Shown: positions 30,164 to 38,396 of the stretch, one piece after another
Layout: every line of letters starts with the position of its first letter
Position numbering within the stretch: the first letter of the stretch is position 1
The notes under the pieces: generated by a model
The model's input: only the letters and a program-made list of their open reading frames with translations
What the model was told of the DNA's origin: nothing
Databases searched by the model: none
DNA from: Chloroflexaceae bacterium
GTDB lineage: Bacteria > Chloroflexota > Chloroflexia > Chloroflexales > Chloroflexaceae
DNA length: 64,000 nucleotides
NCBI GenBank assembly: GCA_025057155.1
Contig: JANWYD010000012.1
Span: 1-64,000, forward strand
Direction of reading: 5' to 3'
Position numbers and translations under genes: made by a program

Positions 30164-30745
30164 ATGACACGACCCAGTAGCAGTGGCCGGATCGAAGTAA
30201 TATGCGGGTGCATGTTCAGCGGAAAGACGGAGGAGCTGATCCGGCGCATGCGCCAGGTGATGATTGCCCGCCAGCCCTGCCGCATCTTCACACCACGGCT
30301 GGATACCCGTTACAGCGCGCGGCACGTCGCCAGCCATGCCGGCGCGCGTCTGGAGGCCGTGGCGGTCAGCTCGATCCGCGAGGTGCTTGCCGCAGCCGAT
30401 GACGTACAGGTGATCGCCATTGATGAACTGCACTTTCTGAGCGACGAACCAGAGGCGATAGTTGGCGCCTGCCAGGGACTAGCCGATCGCGGCTTACGGG
30501 TGATTGTCGCCGGCCTGGATCAGAATTACCGGGCCGAGCCGTTTCCCGCGATGATGCATCTGATGGCGATCGCCGAGCAGGTGGACAAGCTATATGCGAT
30601 TTGCGCCCGCTGCGGAGCCTATGCCACTCGTTCGCAACGGCTGATTAACGGCAAGCCGGCGCCTGCCGACGCGCCAACGATCGTCGTTGGCGGCCTGGAG
30701 TTGTACGAGGCCCGCTGCCGCGCGTGCTACGAGCCGGCACGTTAG
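30164..30745 (+). CDS. tdk: Thymidine kinase (type II)
   Basis: 193-residue deoxypyrimidine kinase of the salvage pathway. The P-loop [17 protein letters not shown] (~residue 13), IAIDELHFL (Walker B), the lasso [13 protein letters not shown] and two zinc-ribbon pairs CARC...CRAC near the C-terminus are all present. ATG 30164 was chosen with AAGGA 9 nt upstream; the frame extends further upstream without support. Confidence 0.95.
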   Translation: MTRPSSSGRIEVICGCMFSGKTEELIRRMRQVMIARQPCRIFTPRLDTRYSARHVASHAGARLEAVAVSSIREVLAAADDVQVIAIDELHFLSDEPEAIVGACQGLADRGLRVIVAGLDQNYRAEPFPAMMHLMAIAEQVDKLYAICARCGAYATRSQRLINGKPAPADAPTIVVGGLELYEARCRACYEPAR

Positions 30746-30760
30746 CGGCACGAACAGCAG

Positions 30761-30790
30761 AGGGTGGGGAAACTGCGGTTCCCCACCCTC
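30761..30790. terminator. Palindrome/terminator between tdk and pspA
   Basis: GAGGGTGGGGAA...TTCCCCACCCTC, 12-bp arms around ACTGCGG-like loop, 16 bp after tdk and 40 bp after the convergent pspA stop. It belongs to the GGGGAAACC palindrome family and could serve both genes. Confidence 0.55.
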
Positions 30791-30829
30791 TATTATGGTT
30801 ATGGTGTTGACCATAGGGCCGGCGACTGA

Positions 30830-31492
30830 TCAGGACATGCCCAGCTTGCGCTTGAGTTCGGCCAGTTCGGAGTCGACCGCGGTCTGCTGCTCAAGGTTCT
30901 GGAAGCGGGCCTCGAGGGAGCCCTGCTCGAGTTTGGCCATCGCCTCGGCGCGGGCAAGCCGGTCGTCCACCTTCTCCTCGAGCTGCTCGAGCTTCTCAAT
31001 GCTCGAGATGCGGCCCACGCTCTGGGCGGTGCGCTGCAGGGCCTCCTGGGTCTGGGCGCGGTTCTTCTTGGCAATGATCAACTCCTTCTTGGCCCGCACC
31101 TCGGCAATGCGGGTTTCGAGCTGCACCAGCGCCTCTTGCATGGCATTAACTTGCTCCTCCTGGGCCTTCTCCTGGGCCAGGTACTGTTCGGCGAGCTTCT
31201 GGGCGTGAACCTTGCGGGCCAGGGCGGCCCTGGCGAGTTCTTCGTCGCCAGCGCGAAGGGCGGCCTCAGCTTTCGCTTCCCACTGGGTCACCTCGGCCTG
31301 GGCGGCAATGCGGCGCTGCTCCAGTTTGGTCTCATCGGCCATCGCCGCGGCCACGCCGGTGCGCACCTCGTACAGTTCATTAGTGAGCTGGCGCAGGTAT
31401 TCATTGGCCATCTTCTCCGGATCCTCGGCCTTGTCGAGCATCGCATTGACGTTGGCGCTAATGAGATCGCTGATGCGGCTCAGGATGGACAT
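30830..31492 (-). CDS. pspA: PspA/IM30-family membrane-associated coiled-coil protein
   Basis: 220 residues. It opens MSILSRISDLISANVNAMLDK, the amphipathic helix typical of PspA/Vipp1, followed by DPEKMANEYLRQL and long heptad-rich helices rich in Glu, Ala, Gln and Lys to the end. The family (ESCRT-III related) coats and protects the inner membrane. AAGGAG precedes the ATG. No pspBC or sigma-54 regulator is nearby. Confidence 0.9.
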   Translation of the reverse strand: MSILSRISDLISANVNAMLDKAEDPEKMANEYLRQLTNELYEVRTGVAAAMADETKLEQRRIAAQAEVTQWEAKAEAALRAGDEELARAALARKVHAQKLAEQYLAQEKAQEEQVNAMQEALVQLETRIAEVRAKKELIIAKKNRAQTQEALQRTAQSVGRISSIEKLEQLEEKVDDRLARAEAMAKLEQGSLEARFQNLEQQTAVDSELAELKRKLGMS

Positions 31493-31703
31493 GGTCGACT
31501 CCTTCTTGCGACTAGGTCATATCAAATGCCATTGTTGAAACCTGCTGTGGACCTTCGCGCTGCACCCGCAGAGCCTGGACGGGCCGGCGAGGGACGCCTC
31601 GCTTCCGCAACCTCTAAAGCGTTGACGACGCTGCGGAAGGGATCACGTAGAACGCCCAGGACATTCTATCACGCCTCCCGTACCGCATGCCAACCAGCGG
31701 CGA

Positions 31704-32420
31704 TTACAACGGACGACGAGCGGGTATGCCGACGGCGCGGGGGTAGCGCGGGTCGGTGGGCGCCACTTTGCGCGCCACCACCAGGGTGCGCGGTTCGACG
31801 CCCGGCAGTTCAATGGGGACGACCCGTTCGATGGTTCCGCCGAGGAGCGCCATGGCGCGCCGCGCCTCTTCGACTTCTCCGGCTACATCGGCGCCCTTGG
31901 GCGCCAGCAACAGGCCGCCGACACGCAGGAGCGGCATGGCGTATTCCGCCAGCACGCGCAGGTCGGCCACCGCCCGAGCGGTGACCACATCGTAGCGTTC
32001 ACGTTCGCCCGGATCGCGCCCAAGGGCTTCCGCGCGACCGGTAACGACCCGTACCTGCGTGAGTCCCAGCGTGGTGATCAGGTGGGTCAGAAAGGCGGTC
32101 TTTTTGCCCACCGACTCGATCAGGGTCAGGGCCAGCGGAGGATGCAGGATCTTGAGGGGCACACCAGGAAATCCGGCCCCCGTGCCGATATCGGCCAGGG
32201 TTGCGGGAGGCGGGCCCCAGAAGCGGGCCAGCGCCAGGGAGTCGAGAAAATGGCGCACGTAGATAGCCGGGCGGTCGGTGATGGCGGTGAGGTTGGTACG
32301 GGCGTTCCAGGCCAGCAATTCGTCGGCGTAGCGCGCGAACTGGCGGAGCTGGTCGGCATTGAGGGGCAACCCCCAGGCTGTGGCGGTATCGGCCAGGAGC
32401 CGTTCGGCGGGGTCAGCCAT
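31704..32420 (-). CDS. rsmG: 16S rRNA (guanine-N7) methyltransferase
   Basis: 238-residue RsmG/GidB, which methylates G527 of 16S rRNA. NARTNLTAITDRPAIYVRHFLDSL, the SAM loop ADIGTGAGFPGVPLKI (~residue 75) and VTARAVADLRVLAEYA are characteristic. Start ATG 32420 overlaps the end of nadD by 8 bp, which supports coupling and decides against a longer frame. Confidence 0.94.
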   Translation of the reverse strand: MADPAERLLADTATAWGLPLNADQLRQFARYADELLAWNARTNLTAITDRPAIYVRHFLDSLALARFWGPPPATLADIGTGAGFPGVPLKILHPPLALTLIESVGKKTAFLTHLITTLGLTQVRVVTGRAEALGRDPGERERYDVVTARAVADLRVLAEYAMPLLRVGGLLLAPKGADVAGEVEEARRAMALLGGTIERVVPIELPGVEPRTLVVARKVAPTDPRYPRAVGIPARRPL

Positions 32421-33063
32421 AGGCGGGGTCCTCGCGGTACAGCCCCTGGTCGGCGATGTAGCGGCGAACGGCTTCAGGCAGCAGGTAGCGCACCGGCCGA
32501 CCGGCCGCGATACGGCGGCGGATCTCAGTGCTGGAGAGGTCGAGGCGCGGGCCGTCGAGAAGGACATAGCGCCCGGCGACTTTCGGCACTGCCTGCTCGA
32601 AGGCGCCGGGATCAAAGGCATGGCCCGGACGTGCAACGATTGCCAGACGGGCCAGAGTCACCAGCTCGGTCACACGGCGCCAGCGTGGCAGATCGCGGGC
32701 GGCATCGGCGCCGATGATGAACCAGAGTTCAGCGGCGGAACCAAACCGCGCGCGCAGGTGTTCGAGCGTCTCGACCGTATACGAAGGCGGCGGGCGGCGC
32801 AGTTCGAGGTCATCGGGGACGAAGGCGGGATTATCGGCGCAGGCCAGGTTGAGCATCGCCAGGCGCTGGGCGGGGGTGGCGCCGGGAGAGACGTCCTTGA
32901 GCGGCTGGCGAGCAGCGGGAACGAAGCGCACCTGCTGAAGATCGAGGGCCCAGCGCGCCTCTTCGGCAATTGCCAGGTGGGCAATGTGGACCGGATCGAA
33001 TGTGCCGCCATAGACGCCCACGCGGATAGGTTCATCAGCGGCGTCTACCCGCGCAGCTCCCAC
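32413..33063 (-). CDS. nadD: Nicotinate-nucleotide adenylyltransferase
   Basis: 216-residue enzyme of NAD synthesis. VGVYGGTFDPVHIAHLAIAEEA carries the nucleotidyltransferase HxGH-type motif; the C-terminal LDGPRLDLSSTEIRRRIAAG carries the SxTxxR motif. The start is GTG 33063, 7 nt after an AGGAGG sequence and overlapping the upstream small gene by 19 bp. It forms a tight cluster with that gene and rsmG. Confidence 0.94.
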   Translation of the reverse strand: MGAARVDAADEPIRVGVYGGTFDPVHIAHLAIAEEARWALDLQQVRFVPAARQPLKDVSPGATPAQRLAMLNLACADNPAFVPDDLELRRPPPSYTVETLEHLRARFGSAAELWFIIGADAARDLPRWRRVTELVTLARLAIVARPGHAFDPGAFEQAVPKVAGRYVLLDGPRLDLSSTEIRRRIAAGRPVRYLLPEAVRRYIADQGLYREDPAYG

Positions 33064-33290
33064 TCGCAGCCCTCCTGGAAGAGATGCCAGACCATCCAGG
33101 CGACATCCTGCTGATCCTCCAGCAGCAGATCATCAACAAACGGCTCCACAAGCTGGGCGACATCGGCGCGCGTGAGCAGGTAGACGCGCGCGCCGAGCGT
33201 CTCGTAGAGATGCAGCGCCAGCGCATCGGACAGTTCGAACAGGTCACGCTCGGAGAGGCGCCGATCAGCGCTGAAGTGGAAGCCGTTCAT
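33045..33290 (-). CDS. Small acidic protein upstream of nadD, unknown function
   Basis: 81 residues, acidic, no membrane segment, with ADVAQLVEPFVDDLLLEDQQDVAWMVW in the middle. Overlap with nadD (19 bp) and GAGG upstream support translation. Function not recognised. Confidence 0.62.
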   Translation of the reverse strand: MNGFHFSADRRLSERDLFELSDALALHLYETLGARVYLLTRADVAQLVEPFVDDLLLEDQQDVAWMVWHLFQEGCEWELRG

Positions 33291-33355
33291 GACGATGACC
33301 TCTGGCCTGGCGACGGCTGGCGTATGCTTTGATCAAACAGGCGCGCCGCTGACGA

Positions 33356-34243
33356 TCACCACGAGCGGCCAGGACGGAGACGCTGGCCTTCATGGCCGGG
33401 ATCATCAAAGCGCTCATCATCATAGGAATGAACCGAATGCGGCTCGGCCTGGTTGGTCAGGAGGGCGCTTTCGGTGAGGCTTTCGCTGATATACTCCAGA
33501 TACCCGCGGATATCCTCATTATCTTCCAACGAATTGAAGGGGATCGTCGCGCCGCTGACCGTTTTGACCGAATCCCGAATATCACGGAGCGTCTGATCAA
33601 TGCCCCTTACCAGACCGCGCATCACGCCGGCCAGTTCTTCGCGTTCCTGGATGGTGAGATTGGCGAAGCCGCGAAGGGCCTTTTCCTGCGCGCGAAGCAG
33701 CGTGGCGCGCAGAATGGCGATATCGGCCTGGGTTTGCAATTCATAGCGGCGCACCAGATGGGCCTGGCGCACCTGCTCGAACAACTCCTCGCTGGTCACG
33801 GGCGTCCACAGCAAGGCGGGAATGATAATGAAACCGATAATGCCGATGATCACCTGTTGCAGGATCAGCCCGGTTTCGGCGACGGCGGCCTGAGCCGCCC
33901 ACCAGGAATACTGGATTTCGAACGAGTAGTACAGGAGATAGAGGGCCGCGCCGATAATGACCGTATAGCCGATCGTTCGCGCATTAATGCGCTGCAACAA
34001 CATGCCCCCGGGCGACCAGGGGATCAGAAACGATGTCAGGCTAGGGGGGGCCAGCACGAGAATAGCGGTAAAAGCCGCGGCGACGATCCAGTTGCTGGTC
34101 AGTTGGCTCTGGACGCCCCACCAGTAGACCGCCGAGCCTATCATGGCGATGAAGGCGAGGATGGCCAGCAGCGTTTTGGCGGAGAACTGCCAGCCGCTGC
34201 GGCGGCGTTGACCGCGCACAAGATCAAGGTATCTGCTGCTCAC
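33356..34243 (-). CDS. Four-helix membrane protein with cytoplasmic coil, unknown function
   Basis: 295 residues starting at GTG. Four hydrophobic segments lie at about residues 25-43, 53-75, 90-108 and 122-145. The remaining half is soluble and helical (LRATLLRAQEKALRGFANLTIQ...), ending in an acidic, His/Asp/Arg-rich tail. No catalytic motif recognised. It is preceded on the same strand by a lipoprotein gene and followed by the nadD cluster. Confidence 0.65.
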   Translation of the reverse strand: MSSRYLDLVRGQRRRSGWQFSAKTLLAILAFIAMIGSAVYWWGVQSQLTSNWIVAAAFTAILVLAPPSLTSFLIPWSPGGMLLQRINARTIGYTVIIGAALYLLYYSFEIQYSWWAAQAAVAETGLILQQVIIGIIGFIIIPALLWTPVTSEELFEQVRQAHLVRRYELQTQADIAILRATLLRAQEKALRGFANLTIQEREELAGVMRGLVRGIDQTLRDIRDSVKTVSGATIPFNSLEDNEDIRGYLEYISESLTESALLTNQAEPHSVHSYDDERFDDPGHEGQRLRPGRSW

Positions 34244-34305
34244 GTTCGGGCGACCCTTTCAGGCGAATCGCAACCAGACCTGCCGCTCGCCGATTAAGCA
34301 GGGCT

Positions 34306-34998
34306 TTAGCGGGGATGCACATCGGGAGAAGCGAGCACATATGTTTCGACCCAGTCAACGTACCCGGCAGCCTTGAGGCGCTCGATATACGCTGGCGAGA
34401 GGGCGGTCAGCCCATAACTGACATTGATGCGATAGGGAACCTCCAGGGCCGGCAAGCCCCTATCGCGGAGCACAAACGTCGCCTGAACCAGAAAATCGCC
34501 CCCGATACGCCCCAGCACGACGTGTTGCTGGTTAAGCGGGTCATACCAGCATAGCTCTGCATTCCGGGTAGTATACAGACGCGGCGCAGGGAACACCTGG
34601 CGATCAAGTTGCTGCTCGCGCCATCTTTGCTCGTTCGAGCGTTCGGGCGCCGGTGCGATGAGCAGCGGCGGCGCTTCAGCGGCCGCAGACGTCGCCAGGG
34701 GCAACACCGAAACTGCTGGCATAGTCGGCGTGGGGGCGATTGTTGCCGGGTCGAGCGCCATACTACCAGCGGTCGTTGGAGTGGCCGGCACGTCTGGCGC
34801 CCCGAACGGCTGCGGGGAGGCTACGGAAGCTACGAGCGGCGCCTGAACAGGGCGATGCTCGCTTTGAAGGGCCTCCATACATCCGCCGAGGGCCACAACC
34901 AGCACCACGCTGACCGCTATGCGTATAAACCGACTTTCACCTCCACGCTGGCAGTGGCTCGCACGCGGCGAACCTGTCTCAACACGCGTCCGATGCAC
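34306..34998 (-). CDS. Predicted lipoprotein, unknown function
   Basis: 230 residues. IAVSVVLVVALGGC (~residues 27-40) is a lipobox signal, although ~26 basic residues precede it. A Pro/Thr/Ala-rich linker (~45-110) follows, then a folded C-terminal part with QVFPAPRLYTTRNAELCWYDPLNQQHVVLGRIGGDF. Start GTG 34998 is the best available but has no strong ribosome-binding site. Surface-anchored protein of unknown role. Confidence 0.6.
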   Translation of the reverse strand: MHRTRVETGSPRASHCQRGGESRFIRIAVSVVLVVALGGCMEALQSEHRPVQAPLVASVASPQPFGAPDVPATPTTAGSMALDPATIAPTPTMPAVSVLPLATSAAAEAPPLLIAPAPERSNEQRWREQQLDRQVFPAPRLYTTRNAELCWYDPLNQQHVVLGRIGGDFLVQATFVLRDRGLPALEVPYRINVSYGLTALSPAYIERLKAAGYVDWVETYVLASPDVHPR

Positions 34999-35167
34999 GG
35001 TTGCTCACTTCGCGCCGCCGTTTCGATACCCTATAGCTCACATAGCGCGCCGCTCAGGTCGTAAGAAAGAGCAACGCCTATAGCCTCTCCGCCCGCCAGG
35101 TATATGAATGTGCACTAACGGTGCGACACCGGTCAAGTAACAGTAAAGTTAAAAATCTATCCACAAA

Positions 35168-35196
35168 ATAGTATCACGCTGTCGAACATGTGTCAA
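35168..35196 (-). promoter_or_regulatory. Promoter upstream of the lipoprotein gene
   Basis: On the minus strand TTGACA (35196-35191), a 17-bp spacer and TACTAT (35173-35168). Perfect -35, 4/6 -10. The rest of 34999-35402 holds a GGGAGGGCCTGGCCCTCCC palindrome (35353-35371) and no gene. Confidence 0.65.
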
Positions 35197-35402
35197 GATT
35201 AATCCTTTACCGGCAGGGCCTGCGCGCCGTCTGTCTGGCGCAATCAGATGCGCCAGGGCGGGTCATGAGACATCGGGATTACAGCTAGCGCCGGGGAACA
35301 GTTTAGCAGGCTGGAGACCAGGCGGGCGTGAGAACGGCCTGGAAAAACGGCCGGGAGGGCCTGGCCCTCCCGGCGATGGTCAGACGATCCAGCGCGCCGA
35401 TT

Positions 35403-36191
35403 TCAGAGAGCGGCGCGGCGGCGCAGCAGCACGGCCGCGCCGAGAAACACGGCCGCCACGACCGCCAGCAGGGCCAGGGGCGCAGTTGGACCCTCAGAGG
35501 TGGCGGGCAGCGTGCCAGGCGTGGCGACGGGAGTGGTCACCGCCACCTGCGGGGTAATGCTGGCGACGACGTTGGTGGCGAAAACGCTGTAGATCTTGCC
35601 GGCCTCGAGAGTGGTGTTGGCAAGGTCAATCACCACGGCGCTCCCGCCAGCAGGGGTGACCTGCAAATTGTAGGTTCCGGCGGGAACATTGAGGTAGGCG
35701 CTCGCGTCGGGGAAGGCCAGGCTCGAAATCAGCGTGGCGCCATTGGCGACTTTGACGTCAACCGCGGGCGCGTCGGGCGAGAAGTGATACACGCGCACCT
35801 TGGCGTTGCCGCTCGCTGGCGCGCTCAGATCGTCTTCGATCACCGTCGGCTTGATCTGAGCGACCAGGCCGGTTGCAGCGACGCTGTACGCCTTGCCCGC
35901 CTGGAAGGTCGCCGTGGCGTCAATCACCGCCGCGCTGACGGGCTGGCCGGTCGGAGCGATCTGCAGGCGGTACCTGCCAGGGGCGAGATCCAGGTAATCA
36001 CTGGCGGTGAAGAAGGGGACATTGGTCAGCGTGCGGTTGCCGTTGACAAACACGTCAACTGCCGGGGCGTCGGGCGAGGCGTGAATCACCCGCACCTTCG
36101 CCGTGCCACTCTGGGCGAATACGGATGGAACGAGCGCCAGCGCCAGCGTCAACGCCGCCAGCGAGCGCCAGATCAGGCTCAGAACGTTCAC
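35403..36191 (-). CDS. DUF4397-repeat surface protein with LPATS-type C-terminal anchor
   Basis: 262 residues. A signal peptide (RSLAALTLALALVPSVFAQ) is followed by two DUF4397 repeats marked by VRVIHASPDAPAVDVFV and VRVYHFSPDAPAVDVKV. The C-terminus has LPATSEG, then a hydrophobic stretch (APLALLAVVAAVFLGAAVLL) and RRR, the layout of a sortase sorting signal with Ser instead of Gly. Start GTG 36191 was chosen because AAGGAGG (36204-36198) lies exactly 6 nt upstream; the longer ATG starts would overlap this site. A cell-surface role is inferred. Confidence 0.82.
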   Translation of the reverse strand: MNVLSLIWRSLAALTLALALVPSVFAQSGTAKVRVIHASPDAPAVDVFVNGNRTLTNVPFFTASDYLDLAPGRYRLQIAPTGQPVSAAVIDATATFQAGKAYSVAATGLVAQIKPTVIEDDLSAPASGNAKVRVYHFSPDAPAVDVKVANGATLISSLAFPDASAYLNVPAGTYNLQVTPAGGSAVVIDLANTTLEAGKIYSVFATNVVASITPQVAVTTPVATPGTLPATSEGPTAPLALLAVVAAVFLGAAVLLRRRAAL

Positions 36192-36330
36192 AGCGTACCT
36201 CCTTAGCATCGATCCGTCGGGTACTGCGTGTATGCAAAGGTCATTAAAAGATTTTGCACACACTTTTCTTACGCAGCAGCGCCGATCGTGGATGTGTGCC
36301 AGCGGCCTCTGTTGCGCTCCGACGCTACGG

Positions 36331-36365
36331 AAAAAAAAGTTGGGGAGAACCGAGTTCTCCCCAAC
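36331..36365 (-). terminator. Intrinsic terminator of the CPBP-like gene
   Basis: On the minus strand GTTGGGGAGAAC/GTTCTCCCCAAC arms (36365-36339), loop TCG-like, followed by TTTTTTTT (36338-36331). It is a strong Rho-independent terminator 29 bp past the gene stop, and at the same time a member of the GGGGAAACC palindrome family. Confidence 0.85.
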
Positions 36366-36393
36366 CCTCCCGTGAGACTGGCGCTGACGGATA

Positions 36394-37068
36394 TTACCCG
36401 GCGCTGCGCGCGCCGAAGATCGGCGGGCGCACCTTGAGCATCAGCCCGATGTCAACCAGGACGTGGAGGAAGACCACCGTCCACACATCGCGTGTCAGCC
36501 AGAAGCACAGGCTCCAGCCGATCACCAGCGCCACCTCGGCGAATGGGCGGAGCTGGCGGATCTTGCGCGAACGGGGCGAGTCGTCGAGGTGTGGAGGCAG
36601 CATTGACAACCAGAAGAGGCTGTGGATCAGGCCGCCATACCCGATGAAAAAGAGCACCCCCAGCAGGAAGCCGGCAAAGCTGGCGATTGACGGGGCGAAC
36701 AGGCCCGCCAGGCCCGCGCCTATCAACTCTCCGATACGATAGACGACGCCAAAGGCCAGCGCCTCGGCTATGCCGTTGCCAAGCGCGAACACCACCGTCG
36801 CGCCCCAGTGGATCGGTCGCCCATCGTAGCGCGCGACCAGCATGTAGAGCACCTGGCTGAGCGCGAAGGTGACCACGAGATAGAGAGGCAGACCAGGAAG
36901 CTGCAACGTAGCGGGCACATTCCAGGCGCTGATCCAGTCCCAAAGAACCAGAAGGCCGAGCGTCGCAGCGATCGCCCAGTAGGTCAGGAGCATGCGCTCC
37001 ACCTTGAGCGAGCCCTCCCTGGCGGCTTTCCTGGTTGCGGCAAGGCGCTCGTTGAGCTTGAGATCCAC
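36394..37068 (-). CDS. Polytopic membrane protein, possibly CPBP-type protease relative
   Basis: 224 residues with about six hydrophobic segments. NGIAEALAFGVVYRIGE, GYGGLIHSLFW and FLHVLVDIG recall the EExxxR, FxxxH and HxxxD/N motifs of CPBP intramembrane proteases, but the first motif is degenerate, so activity is doubtful. Start GTG 37068 was chosen because GGAG lies 6 nt upstream; the frame extends 21 codons further to a TTG without a site. Ends before a T-run terminator. Confidence 0.6.
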   Translation of the reverse strand: MDLKLNERLAATRKAAREGSLKVERMLLTYWAIAATLGLLVLWDWISAWNVPATLQLPGLPLYLVVTFALSQVLYMLVARYDGRPIHWGATVVFALGNGIAEALAFGVVYRIGELIGAGLAGLFAPSIASFAGFLLGVLFFIGYGGLIHSLFWLSMLPPHLDDSPRSRKIRQLRPFAEVALVIGWSLCFWLTRDVWTVVFLHVLVDIGLMLKVRPPIFGARSAG

Positions 37069-37209
37069 GGGTGGCTCCGGGTACAGATGGGCGCCCAACC
37101 TGAAGCAATTACTTCTTGTCAAAAAGAACAAGAGATTTGTTTATAAGCAATAGAAGTATACCATAAAGCCTCCTCCGGTGCAAGGGAGGATGTACCTGTC
37201 AGCCTGGCA

Positions 37210-37238
37210 TTGACAAACGTATCGCTCCAAGCTACACT
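37210..37238 (+). promoter_or_regulatory. Promoter of the transporter/dihydropyrimidinase operon
   Basis: TTGACA (37210-37215), a 17-bp spacer, TACACT (37233-37238). Start near 37245, leaving a ~160-nt leader. Confidence 0.65.
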
Positions 37239-37244
37239 TTTTAT

Positions 37245-37405
37245 AACCCAGAGTTCCTGACAACCCCCGTTGTGGAGTGATGCTGCTACGAAAGCAGCCT
37301 CTCCGGTAGCCTATCCCGTCGGTCGTGTGACACTGCCGTCTGCGACCCCCGTTCCAGCGTTAACTCAGACGGTTGTCGTCGCGCCTCAACTGATGGAGGC
37401 CTGAT
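37245..37405 (+). promoter_or_regulatory. Structured 5' leader, possible riboswitch (unclassified)
   Basis: The leader contains successive helices: ACAAC/GTTGT, GGAG..GCTGCT-ACGAA-AGCAGC..CTCC (two stacked stems), and CCGTCTG/CAGACGG spanning ~25 nt. It does not match the TPP THI box, the guanidine-I or the purine motif as far as can be seen. Candidate ligand-sensing leader for a pyrimidine-like compound (inference). Confidence 0.35.
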
Positions 37406-38227
37406 TTGACGCACCCTGCTCAAGGCGCTCCCGAAGCTCTCGTTCGGCGCGCCCTGCCGATTATTGGCGTGATCGCCACCCTGCTGCTGCTCTGGGAAGG
37501 GGCCCGGCTGCTGTTTGGCCTCTCCGAGCAACGTCTGCCGTCGCTCGGCTCGATCATCGAGACGATGTTCACCCCCACTCGCGGGGGCGCAGGGCCGCTA
37601 TTGATCGTGCAGATGCTGGCTAATGGCTGGGCCACCTTTCGCGTGGCCCTGGGGGGCTTTGTCATTGGCGGCTTGCTGGGCTTTGGTCTGGCGGTGCTGT
37701 TTATGCGCCTGCCGATACTGGAACGGGGCCTGATGCCCTACGTCATCGGCTCGCAGACCGTCCCTATTCTCGCTATTGCGCCTATGGTCGTTGTTGGCTT
37801 CGGGCGCATGGGCGCGCCGGCCTGGCTGGCCAAGATGGTGGTCGCCGCCTATCTGACGTTCTTTCCTGTAACGATCGGCATGTTGCGCGGGCTGCGCGCG
37901 GCCTCCCCCCAGAGCCTTGACCTGATGCACTCCTACGCCGCCACGCCGTTCCAGTACTTCTGGAAGCTACGGCTGCCGGTTTCGCTGCCCTACCTGTTTA
38001 CCGCGCTCAAAATCGCCGCCTCGGCAGCGGTGATCGGGGCGATTGTGGCCGAGTTGCCCTCAGGCGCCCAGGAGGGCATCGGGGTGATGATCCTTAACGC
38101 TGCTCAATACTACAACTCGCGACCACAGGCCCTCTACCTGGCGATCCTGGTCGCCGGCCTGGTGGGGGTCAGTTTCTATGGTCTGGTAGTGCTGGCCGAG
38201 CACCTGATCGTGAAACGGCGCGCGTAG
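37406..38227 (+). CDS. ABC transporter permease (SsuC/ThiX type), first of two
   Basis: 273 residues, about six membrane segments, with the inner-membrane component signature around LDLMHSYAATPFQYFWKLRLPVSLPYLFTALK (the EAA-type loop near residue 170) that docks to the ATPase. Starts at TTG 37406, 9 nt after GGAGG. Belongs to the nitrate/sulfonate/taurine/pyrimidine-precursor import family. First gene of a seven-gene same-strand cluster. Confidence 0.88.
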   Translation: MTHPAQGAPEALVRRALPIIGVIATLLLLWEGARLLFGLSEQRLPSLGSIIETMFTPTRGGAGPLLIVQMLANGWATFRVALGGFVIGGLLGFGLAVLFMRLPILERGLMPYVIGSQTVPILAIAPMVVVGFGRMGAPAWLAKMVVAAYLTFFPVTIGMLRGLRAASPQSLDLMHSYAATPFQYFWKLRLPVSLPYLFTALKIAASAAVIGAIVAELPSGAQEGIGVMILNAAQYYNSRPQALYLAILVAGLVGVSFYGLVVLAEHLIVKRRA

Positions 38228-38257
38228 CCACGGCACCACTCTGTCAGTTGCCCGTGG

Positions 38258-38301
38258 GCGCAACCCTCCGGGTTGCGCGCAACCCTCCGGGTTGCGCCCA
38301 T
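38258..38301. repeat. Tandem GCGCAACCCTCCGGGTTGCGC palindromes
   Basis: Two adjacent copies of a 19-20 bp palindrome, GCAACCCTCCGGGTTGC with flanking GC, between the permease and ATPase genes. A third, single copy is at 42533-42549 before the dihydropyrimidinase gene. Confidence 0.75.
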
Positions 38302-38396
38302 GCCTGTTCCCGGCAGGCAGAGACCTGGGGAACTCTGGTTTTTCCATAGTTCGGTTGGCGTCAAAGGTTTCCCCCGATACGGGTTCGAGGTTTTTG

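Noticed and set aside
37245-37405. TPP (THI box) riboswitch upstream of the NMT1/THI5-type transporter
   Set aside because: The CUGAGA and ACCUGAUC hallmarks are absent.
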